Positions 42,715 to 49,667 of a stretch of 64,000 nt of DNA are shown piece by piece. The stretch spans positions 248,001 through 312,000 of the forward strand of contig NZ_JAOTIK010000001.1 in NCBI RefSeq assembly GCF_030116705.1, read 5' to 3'. The notes below the pieces were generated by a model, which saw only the letters and a program-made list of their open reading frames with translations, ran no database searches and had not been told where the DNA came from. Position numbers and translations under genes: made by a program. Source of the DNA: Streptomyces sp. ML-6 (GTDB lineage: Bacteria; Actinomycetota; Actinomycetes; Streptomycetales; Streptomycetaceae). How positions within the stretch are numbered: the first letter of the stretch is position 1; each line of letters begins with the position of its first letter.

Positions 42715-42738
42715 CCATCGGTAATCGATGGGCGATTA
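42715..42738. promoter_or_regulatory. Operator F of the fucose-type regulon
   Basis: CCATC-GGTA-ATCGAT-GGGC-GATTA, with the 5-4-6-4-5 layout. It lies in the 153-base divergent region between the amidohydrolase gene and the plus-strand operon at 42809 and so can control both. Confidence 0.75.
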
Positions 42739-42808
42739 TGAAGGGCCGGGTGTTCTTGGTGCTCACGACCGGGCGAGGCGAAGGCAACTCCACGACGGGG
42801 GCGGGCCG

Positions 42809-44707
42809 GTGAGGGCCGGGGAACCCGTGCGGATGCCGGAGCTGAGGGCGAGCCGCCGGGTCACCGACGTACCGCGGTGGGCCGTGCTCGAACGGGAACT
42901 GTTCGCCGCCCAGGACAAGGCGTGGCGGACGTTCGCCGACCGCTACACCGAACGGGACGGCCGGCTGGTCTTCCGCGACTCGCTGGGACGGGGCCTGGAC
43001 GGCCGGGACGGCGTGGACGACTTCTACGAACCGTTCTTCAACTGGCCGACGCTGTACCTGCTGGGCGGCAGCGCGGACCTGCTGACCGCGTCCCGGCGGC
43101 ACTGGCGCGGGGTCACCGCCCAGCTCACCGGGATGGGCATGCTGGAGAGCGGCCTGGAGCGCGGCTACGACTGGTTCCACCAGGGCGAGGGCATGCTGCT
43201 GTTCTACGGGCTGTGCCTCGCCGATCCGGGCGACCCGGAACTGCGCGAACTCGCCTGCCGGTTCGCCGACTTCTACCTGCCGGGCGGGCCCAACTACGAT
43301 CCCGTGCACCGGGTGATCCGCGCGCCGCACAACGGATCCGCGGGCCCCCGCCCGGGTTTCAGCGACCACGACACGTACTTCCCGTGGAGTGACGCCCTTC
43401 GCCCCTACGGCCTGCCGCTCAGCTGGATCGACGCCGCCGCGCCCTTCGACGAGCTGGCCGCTTCCCCCGAGCGGGCCCGGGCCTACGGCCGGGAGATGTG
43501 GGACCGGATGGGGCGCGGGGACACGATCGTCAACCTCGCCGCGACCGGTCTCGCCGTCAACGCCCACCTGATCGGCGGCGGGCAGCGCTACGCGGACTGG
43601 GTCGCCGAGTACGTCGGCGCGTGGCACGAGCGGCTGGACGGCCACGACGTCGTGCCGGACAACGCCGGTCTGAACGGGGCGGTGGGCGAGTACCTGGACG
43701 GCCGCTGGTACGGCGGGCACTACGGGTGGACCTGGCCGCACGGGCTCTCCCCCGTGGGGTCGGCCACGATCATCGGGGCGTCCAACGCGACGCTGCTCAC
43801 CGGCGACCGGGGTTTCCTGGACCTGGCCCGCAACCCGCTGGACGCGGTGCTGCGGCACGCCGAGCGGCGCGGCGCCGACGGCATGGGCACCCTCGGCAGG
43901 CGCTGGCAGCCGCACCTGCGCGCGACCCCCGGCGGGCGCACCCTCATGGTGCCCCAGCGGTACGACGACTCCGGCTGGTTCGACTACACCATCATGCCGA
44001 CCCAACTCCCCATGTCGCTCTGGCACTTCAGCCGGGACGCGGTGGACCTGGACCGCCTCGAGCAGCTCCGCTCCACCTCGGAGTGGGACTGGGCGACGGT
44101 GCACACGCAGCGCATCAAGGACGAGGCCGGTCACGAGGAGCCGTGGTACGAGTACCTGGCCGGCCGCAACCCGGACTTCCCCGAGCGGATGCTGCGCAGC
44201 GCCCTGGCGGTGTGCGCCGAGCGGGTCGCCTCGATCGAGAACGACCCGGTGGACCCGGCCGTCGGCCCGGACGCCCTGGGGATCCATCACTGGCAGGACC
44301 GCAATCCGGTGCTCACCGAGGCGTTGCTGCAGTTGACCACCGGTTCCCCGCAGGTCCTCTACAACGGCGGCCTGGCGCAGCTGCACCTGCGCTACCACGA
44401 CGCGGTCGGACAACGGCCGGGGCTGCCCGAGGACGTCGCCGCGCTCGTGTCCGACGTGCGGCCCGAGCACACCGTGGTGGAGCTGGTGAACCTCGGCGGC
44501 GCCCCGCGTTCGGTGGTGGTGCAGGCCGGTTCGTTCGCCGAGCACCTCGTGCACACCGTCCGGCTCGACGACGGCCCCGCACACGATGTCGAGGGGCCCT
44601 GCTGCACCGTCGGACTGCCCGGCGGGACACGGGCACGGCTCACCCTGACGATGACGCTGCGGGCGGGCCGGCCGAGCTACCGGTCCCCCTGGGAGGTGGC
44701 ACGATGA
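42809..44707 (+). CDS. Unknown cytoplasmic protein, possible alpha/alpha-barrel glycosidase
   Basis: About 632 residues, not confidently assigned to a family. It has no signal peptide or membrane helix. The first 450 residues are rich in aromatic residues and paired helices with repeating hairpins (FFNWPTLYLLGGSADLL, ESGLERGYDWFHQGEGMLLFYGL, YGWTWPHGLSPVGSATIIGASNATLL), resembling six-hairpin toroid glycosidases or epimerases. The last 120 are beta-rich (VELVNLGGAPRSVVVQ), like the C-terminal sandwich of such enzymes. It is coupled by an ATGA overlap to the dehydrogenase-like aldo/keto reductase and is under operator F, so a role in processing the imported sugar is likely. Start choices are GTG 42809 or ATG 42833. 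Confidence 0.6.
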   Translation: MRAGEPVRMPELRASRRVTDVPRWAVLERELFAAQDKAWRTFADRYTERDGRLVFRDSLGRGLDGRDGVDDFYEPFFNWPTLYLLGGSADLLTASRRHWRGVTAQLTGMGMLESGLERGYDWFHQGEGMLLFYGLCLADPGDPELRELACRFADFYLPGGPNYDPVHRVIRAPHNGSAGPRPGFSDHDTYFPWSDALRPYGLPLSWIDAAAPFDELAASPERARAYGREMWDRMGRGDTIVNLAATGLAVNAHLIGGGQRYADWVAEYVGAWHERLDGHDVVPDNAGLNGAVGEYLDGRWYGGHYGWTWPHGLSPVGSATIIGASNATLLTGDRGFLDLARNPLDAVLRHAERRGADGMGTLGRRWQPHLRATPGGRTLMVPQRYDDSGWFDYTIMPTQLPMSLWHFSRDAVDLDRLEQLRSTSEWDWATVHTQRIKDEAGHEEPWYEYLAGRNPDFPERMLRSALAVCAERVASIENDPVDPAVGPDALGIHHWQDRNPVLTEALLQLTTGSPQVLYNGGLAQLHLRYHDAVGQRPGLPEDVAALVSDVRPEHTVVELVNLGGAPRSVVVQAGSFAEHLVHTVRLDDGPAHDVEGPCCTVGLPGGTRARLTLTMTLRAGRPSYRSPWEVAR

Positions 44708-45660
44708 CCGGTTCGCCGGCGTCCGGGGCACCGCTGCGGCTGCCCTTCGACCTGCCCCGGCTCGGGATCGGCACCGCCCCGCTGGGCGGGCTGTTCCAGG
44801 AGGTGACCGAGCAGGAGGCGGTCGCGACGCTGGAGGCGGCGGCCCGTGCGGGCATCCGGTACTTCGACACGGCGCCGCGCTACGGCCACGGCCGGGCCGA
44901 GGAACGGCTGGGGCGGTTGCTCGGTCCGGCCGGGATCACCGGGCCGGTGATCTCCACGAAGACCGGGTGGCTGCTGCGGCCCGGGGCGGACGGGGGTCCG
45001 GGAGAGGTGGTGACCGACTGGACGGAGGCCGGGATCCGTGCGTCGCTGGAGTCGAGCCTGGAACGGCTGGGGCGCTCGTCGGTCGACATCCTGTACCTGC
45101 ACGATCCGGACGACTACCCGGAGGAGGTCCGGCGCACCGCGTATCCGGCGGTGCGCCGGCTCCGGGAGGAGGGGCTGGTCCGGGCGATCGGCTTCGGCAT
45201 GAACCACAGCGGTCCGCTCGCCGCGTACGTGGCGGAGTTCGACGTGGACGTCGTCCTCGTGGCGGGCCGGTTCTCCCTGCTCGACCATGAGGCGCTGGAG
45301 ACCCTGCTGCCGTTGTGCGCGAGGACCGGCACGGCCGTGGTGGTGGGCGGGGTCTTCAACACCGGGCTGCTCGCCGATCCCTCCCCCGATGCCATGTTCA
45401 ACTACCGTCCGGTACCCGCTCAGGAGCTGGCCCGCGCGCGGCGGTGCGGCGAGATCTGTGCCGGGTTCGGGGTGCCGCTCGCCGCGGCCGCGGTGCAGTT
45501 CCCGTTCCTGCATCCGGCGGTCACCTCGGTGGTCGTCGGCTGCCGGTCCGCGGCCGAGGTGACGGCGAACGCCGCCGCGTACCGGTTCCCGGTCCCGGAG
45601 CAGCTGTGGGTGCGGCTCGCGGAGGAGGGTTTCGTGCCCGCGCGGCTGGTGGCGGGGTGA
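44704..45660 (+). CDS. Aldo/keto reductase, aldose 1-dehydrogenase (L-fucose dehydrogenase) type
   Basis: A 318-residue TIM-barrel oxidoreductase with the full tetrad Asp55 (YFDTAPRYGHG), Tyr60, Lys86 (STKTGWLL) and His133 (LYLHDPD). The opening LPRLGIGTAPLGGLF and the ending VVVGCRSAAEVTANAAAYRFPVPEQLW are typical of the D-threo-aldose/L-fucose 1-dehydrogenase and pyridoxal dehydrogenase group rather than of carbonyl reductases. It would oxidise L-fucose (or another aldose) at C1 to the lactone used by the neighbouring lactonase. It overlaps the preceding gene by four bases and is followed by a strong terminator. Confidence 0.85.
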   Translation: MTGSPASGAPLRLPFDLPRLGIGTAPLGGLFQEVTEQEAVATLEAAARAGIRYFDTAPRYGHGRAEERLGRLLGPAGITGPVISTKTGWLLRPGADGGPGEVVTDWTEAGIRASLESSLERLGRSSVDILYLHDPDDYPEEVRRTAYPAVRRLREEGLVRAIGFGMNHSGPLAAYVAEFDVDVVLVAGRFSLLDHEALETLLPLCARTGTAVVVGGVFNTGLLADPSPDAMFNYRPVPAQELARARRCGEICAGFGVPLAAAAVQFPFLHPAVTSVVVGCRSAAEVTANAAAYRFPVPEQLWVRLAEEGFVPARLVAG

Positions 45661-45667
45661 TCCGGGC

Positions 45668-45705
45668 GGTGCCCGGCCCGGACCGCCTGGTCCGGGCCGG
45701 GCACC
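45668..45705. terminator. Terminator after the fucose-type locus
   Basis: A perfect 15-bp stem, GGTGCCCGGCCCGGA / TCCGGGCCGGGCACC, with an 8-base loop starts 7 bases after the AKR stop. It lies between convergent genes and marks the right border of the locus. Confidence 0.8.
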
Positions 45706-45728
45706 GGTGCGCCGCTTCGCGGGGAGGG

Positions 45729-46085
45729 TCAGCCGGTGGTCGGCCGCGCGTCGGCGGCGGCCCCGATCCTCGCGGTCCGGCCGACCCACTGGGCCAGGGT
45801 GAGCTGCCTGGTGCCGGACGGGCGCGGCGCCGTGCGTCCGGGGTACGGCGTGGCGGTCCGGGCCGTCTCCCGGCCCCGGCCGCCGGCGTTCCGGGTCAGG
45901 GCGTCGTGGAGAAGGAACAGGTGGGCGGGCAGGGCCGTACGGCGGTCGTTCCCGGGGCGGTGGGCGGGGTGCGTCGTCGGGTGGGTTCCCATCGTGACCG
46001 CCTCCTCGGCTGCGGGGGACGTGCGGGCGTGGTCGTCGGCCGGTCGTGCACCGGTCGTGCTGCGCTGCGTGGTCGCGGTGAGCAT
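45729..46085 (-). CDS. Hypothetical protein, 118 aa
   Basis: A small, Thr/Arg/Pro-rich protein of unknown function with no signal peptide or membrane helix. The ATG at 46083-46085 has AAGGA eight bases upstream. A second ATG 31 codons later (MGTHPTTHPAH) has GGAGG and is also possible. The middle, RTALPAHLFLLHDALTRNAGG, and the end, RQLTLAQWVGRTARIGAAAD, are the only helix-like stretches. The region 46086-46390 between this gene and the response regulator holds nothing else that I can support. The gene may be spurious, as codon bias is less convincing than in its neighbours. Confidence 0.4.
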   Translation of the reverse strand: MLTATTQRSTTGARPADDHARTSPAAEEAVTMGTHPTTHPAHRPGNDRRTALPAHLFLLHDALTRNAGGRGRETARTATPYPGRTAPRPSGTRQLTLAQWVGRTARIGAAADARPTTG

Positions 46086-46390
46086 GAGGCGGGTCCTTCC
46101 TGTGCTGCGGGGCCGGTCGCGGGGGCACCGTGCCGGGGGCGGCGCGGACCAGGAGGGGCGGGGGCCGCTGCCTCCGGACGGTGCCGGGGTGCCGGTGGGA
46201 CGGGGCCTGCGGGTCCGTGCGCTGCGCCGTTCCTCCCACCGGGCGCTTTCGGGGTTCGTCATCAGTTTTCCCCGACACGGCCCCTCGCACGTCGTCCCTC
46301 CGCAGCGTTTCCCGGCTACCACGACTGCGGTATCCGTCGCCGCCCCCTACGACCGGCCCGGACCGCCCGTGGCCCCTGCCCGGCCGGGGG

Positions 46391-47086
46391 CTACACGGGG
46401 GTCCGCGACGGCCCCGGCTCGGCTGCCGGGCTGACCAGGCCGCACTGATAGGCGATGACGACGAGCTGGGCCCGGTCGCGGGCCGCCAGCTTGGTCATGG
46501 CCCGGTTGACGTGGGTCTTGGCGGTCAGCGGGCTGACGAACAGCCGCTCCGCGATCTCGTCGTTCGACAGTCCGAGCGCCACCAGTCCCACCACGTCGCG
46601 TTCCCGCGGCGTCAGGCACTCCAGCCGCTCGTGCACGCCCGCCGCGCACGGCTCCGGCTGGGCGAGGAAGCGTTCGATCAGCACCCGGGTCGCGGACGGA
46701 GACAGCAGCGCCTCACCGGCCGCGACGGTGCGTACGGCGTCGAGGAGCTCATCGGGCCGGGCCCCCTTGCCCAGGAAGCCGCTCGCCCCGGCGCGCAGGG
46801 CCTCGGCGACGTGTTCGTCGTCCTCGAAGGTGGTCAGGACGAGCACCTTCACCCCGGCGAGGTCCTCGGACTCGTTGATGTGCCGGGTGGCGTCCAGGCC
46901 GTCCATCCCCGGCATCCGGATGTCCATCAGGACCACGTCGGGGCGCTGCTCGCGTGCCAGTTCCAGCGCCTCGCGCCCGTCGGCCGCCTCCCCCACCGTC
47001 TCCATGTCGTCCGTGGAGTCGAACAGCATCCTGAAGGTGCCCCGCAACAGGGCCTGGTCATCGGCGAGCAGTACGCGGATCGTCAT
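46391..47086 (-). CDS. NarL/FixJ-family response regulator
   Basis: A 231-residue two-component response regulator. The receiver domain (1-120) has the acidic pocket LLADDQ, phospho-acceptor Asp in VVLMDIRMPGMDG (about residue 55) and switch residues TTFEDDEHV. The usual Lys appears as LGKGARPDELL. The C-terminal LuxR-type helix-turn-helix is LTPRERDVVGLVALGLSNDEIAERLFVSPLTAKTHVNRAMTKL (about 158-200). It partners the histidine kinase gene, which overlaps its start by 29 bases on the same strand. Target genes are not evident. Confidence 0.92.
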   Translation of the reverse strand: MTIRVLLADDQALLRGTFRMLFDSTDDMETVGEAADGREALELAREQRPDVVLMDIRMPGMDGLDATRHINESEDLAGVKVLVLTTFEDDEHVAEALRAGASGFLGKGARPDELLDAVRTVAAGEALLSPSATRVLIERFLAQPEPCAAGVHERLECLTPRERDVVGLVALGLSNDEIAERLFVSPLTAKTHVNRAMTKLAARDRAQLVVIAYQCGLVSPAAEPGPSRTPV

Positions 47087-48296
47087 GCCCGTCCCTCCTC
47101 GGTGGTTCGCCCATGGCCAGGCCGGGGCGCAGGGGCAGTTCGGCCGTCACGGTGAAGCCGCCCTCCGGGCGCGTTCCCGCGTACAGCCGGCCGCCGACCG
47201 TGGAGGCCCTTTCACGCATCCCGATCAGCCCGTGCCCCGTCCCGGGGCGGGCCTGCCGTCCGCCGCGTCCGTCGTCCTCGACGGTGATCGTCAGCCGTTC
47301 GGGGTGGTAGTGCAGGAACAGCCGGGCGTGGTCGGCCCCGGCGTGCTTGTGCACGTTGGTCAGGGCCTCCTGCACGATGCGGTACGCGGCCAGGTCGATG
47401 GCCGGGGCCAGTGGTTCCGCGGTGCCCAGCCGGGTGTGGCTCACGGACAGGCCGGCGTATTCGAACGAGGCCAGGAGTTCCGGTACCCGGGCGAGGCCCG
47501 GCATCGGATCGCGCGGCGCCACCGGGTCGCCGGACTGCCGCAGCAGTCCCACGGTCACCCGTAGTTCGTCCAGGGCCGAGCGGCTGGTGTCCCGGATGTC
47601 CTCCAGCGCGGCCAGGATCCGTTCCGGGTGCCGCTCCACCAGGTGGGCGGCGACCCCGGCCTGGGCGTTGATCAGGGCGATGTGGTGCGCGACGATGTCG
47701 TGCAGTTCGCGTGCGATCCGTACCCGTTCGGCCGCCACCCGCTGCTGTGCCTCCTGCTCGCGCGTCCGTTCCGCGTGTTCCGCCCGTTCCTCCACCGCCG
47801 CGACGTAGGCGCGGCGCGAGCGCACCCCGTCCCCGACGGCGGCCGGCAGGGCGGTCCACGCCAGCATCGCCGCGTTGTCGGGGGCCAGCCAGGAGCGGGG
47901 ATCGCAGAGCACGGCCGCGCCCACCAGGACGGCGGCCGAGGCCGAGGCCGCCGTCCAGGTGACGCGCCGGTCGGTGAGCACGGCGACGGTGTAGACCGAC
48001 ACCAGGACGGAGTTGATCACCAGTGGGCTCTCCCGGAAGCCGAGCACCTGGAAGGCCACTCCGCAGCCGACCGCGACGGCCAGTACGCCGACCGGGTGAC
48101 GGTACCGCCACAGCAGTGCCGAACAGCCCACTCCCGCGAGCACCACGGCGGACCAGCGCAGGGAGAAGTGGCGTTCGTGCGGGACGACGGACGCGGCCAC
48201 GACCGACAGCACGAACAGCACCGTCACGCCCAACACTTCCAGCGCGCCGTTGCGGCCCCGGTCCCGCCGCCGCCATCCGCTGATCACCACCGCCAT
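47058..48296 (-). CDS. NarL-type sensor histidine kinase
   Basis: A 412-residue membrane sensor kinase. About five hydrophobic segments lie in residues 20-150. The HisKA_3 dimerisation motif RVRIARELHDIVAHHIALINAQAG carries the phosphorylated His, and ATP-binding HATPase motifs follow: YRIVQEALTNVHKHAGAD (N box), VEDDGRGG and GHGLIGMRERA. The ATG at 48294-48296 follows a run of GGTGG. The stop lies 29 bases inside the response regulator gene, so the pair is coupled. There is no large extracellular sensor domain, so it may sense membrane stress, like many such Streptomyces kinases. Confidence 0.9.
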   Translation of the reverse strand: MAVVISGWRRRDRGRNGALEVLGVTVLFVLSVVAASVVPHERHFSLRWSAVVLAGVGCSALLWRYRHPVGVLAVAVGCGVAFQVLGFRESPLVINSVLVSVYTVAVLTDRRVTWTAASASAAVLVGAAVLCDPRSWLAPDNAAMLAWTALPAAVGDGVRSRRAYVAAVEERAEHAERTREQEAQQRVAAERVRIARELHDIVAHHIALINAQAGVAAHLVERHPERILAALEDIRDTSRSALDELRVTVGLLRQSGDPVAPRDPMPGLARVPELLASFEYAGLSVSHTRLGTAEPLAPAIDLAAYRIVQEALTNVHKHAGADHARLFLHYHPERLTITVEDDGRGGRQARPGTGHGLIGMRERASTVGGRLYAGTRPEGGFTVTAELPLRPGLAMGEPPRRDGHDDPRTARR

Positions 48297-48545
48297 GCCA
48301 CCACCGTAGGGTCGGCGGCCGTGTCGGGCATCGCGTCGAGGGGCCGGCCGGCCCGCGTCCGACGGCCCCGTGCCACCCGCCCGCCCCGCGGGGCCCGCCC
48401 GGGACGGGCAGGCGGCGATCCGGGAGGCGCGAACGGCGATCCGGTCCGTTCGGGCCGTTCGGGTGCGGGGCGGCGGTCCGGTGTGCCGTCCAAGTGTGGG
48501 AGGGTGGTTATTCGGATGCGCCGTCCGGCTCGCGGCGCCCACACT

Positions 48546-48562
48546 GTTCGAATACGTCGAAC
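48546..48562. promoter_or_regulatory. Inverted repeat upstream of the MoxR gene
   Basis: GTTCGA-ATACG-TCGAAC, a perfect 6-bp inverted repeat with 5-base spacer, 44 bases before the TTG start. It lies in a 309-base gap that otherwise carries no gene. The arms are in the opposite order to an actinobacterial LexA box, so another regulator is implied. Confidence 0.45.
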
Positions 48563-48605
48563 GGTCCGGACGCACCGGACCACGCCCGTCCCGGGAGTGT
48601 TCAGT

Positions 48606-49667
48606 TTGCAGGCAGCCATCACCGTCACGCCCGCCCGTGTGCCCGAACTGCTGCTCGGCCTCGCCACCGTGCGCCCCGTCTTCCTGTGGGGTGCCCCCGG
48701 AATCGGCAAGTCGTCGCTGGTGCGGAACTTCGCCGAGTCGCTGGGGCTCGAATGCGTCAGTCTGCTCGGTACGCAGCTGGCGCCCGAGGACCTCGTCGGG
48801 GTACCGCAGATCCGTGACGGCAGGTCCGTGTTCTGTCCTCCCGAGGCCATCGCCAGGGACGAGCCGTACTGCCTCTTCCTCGACGAGCTGAACGCCGCGA
48901 CGCCCGATGTGCAGAAGGCGTTCTACTCCCTGATCCTCGACCGGCGCATCGGTTCGTACGAGCTTCCGGCCGGATCGATCGTCATCGGCGCCGGGAACCG
49001 CGCGACCGACAACGCGCTGGCCCGGCCCATCGCCTCCGCGCTGGTCAACCGCCTCACCCATGTCCATCTGCGCGCCTCCGCCACGGACTGGCTCGTGTGG
49101 GCGGGTGAGAACGGCATCCACCCGTGGGTCGTCGACCACCTCACCGACCGGCCCGACCACCTCTGGTCGCAGCCGCCCAAGACGGAGGAGCCGTTCTCCA
49201 CTCCCCGTTCCTGGCACATGCTCTCCGACGCCCTGCACTCCTTCGGGCCGGCCCTGGACGAGGAGACGCTCAAGGTCGTCGCGCACGGCACGCTCACCCC
49301 GGCGCACGCCGTCGCGTTCTGCGGCTACGTCAAGATCGTGCGGCATGCCCACGGCATCGACGCGATCATCAAGGGCGACGCGTCCTGGCCCCGCCGGATC
49401 GAGGACCGCGACCTGCTCTACTACCTGGCCGACGCGTTCCGGGGCCGGCTGGTCAAGGAGCTGCCCGCCGCCAAGGAGCAGATCTCGCCCGTGCTGCGGC
49501 AGACGGCCCACCGGGCCAAGTCGCTGCTCGTCCAGCTCGCCGAGATCTCCGTCGAGGTCGCCCAGACCGTGATCCGGGACGACGAGGACGGACAGCCCGT
49601 GCTGCCCGCCTGGTTCCTCGTCGAGGCCGCCCGCGACATGCCGCGCCTGGTCGAGGCCCGCCGGTGA
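48606..49667 (+). CDS. MoxR-family AAA+ ATPase
   Basis: A 353-residue AAA+ chaperone-like ATPase. Walker A is WGAPGIGKSS (28-37), Walker B CLFLDELNAA (89-98), sensor 1 IGAGNRATDN and an arginine-finger region ALVNRLTHV. The C-terminal third is helical. MoxR ATPases typically work with VWA-domain proteins to remodel or mature a client. Here the next gene, overlapping by four bases, encodes exactly such a VWA protein joined to a metallopeptidase-like domain. The TTG start 48606 has GGGAG seven bases upstream; a GTG nine bases earlier overlaps that site. The pair stands alone without a recognisable client gene. Confidence 0.9.
   Translation: MQAAITVTPARVPELLLGLATVRPVFLWGAPGIGKSSLVRNFAESLGLECVSLLGTQLAPEDLVGVPQIRDGRSVFCPPEAIARDEPYCLFLDELNAATPDVQKAFYSLILDRRIGSYELPAGSIVIGAGNRATDNALARPIASALVNRLTHVHLRASATDWLVWAGENGIHPWVVDHLTDRPDHLWSQPPKTEEPFSTPRSWHMLSDALHSFGPALDEETLKVVAHGTLTPAHAVAFCGYVKIVRHAHGIDAIIKGDASWPRRIEDRDLLYYLADAFRGRLVKELPAAKEQISPVLRQTAHRAKSLLVQLAEISVEVAQTVIRDDEDGQPVLPAWFLVEAARDMPRLVEARR

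Noticed and set aside
48546..48562. LexA (SOS) box
   Set aside because: The actinobacterial box has TCGAAC first and GTTCGA second. Here the arms are reversed, so it is not a LexA site.
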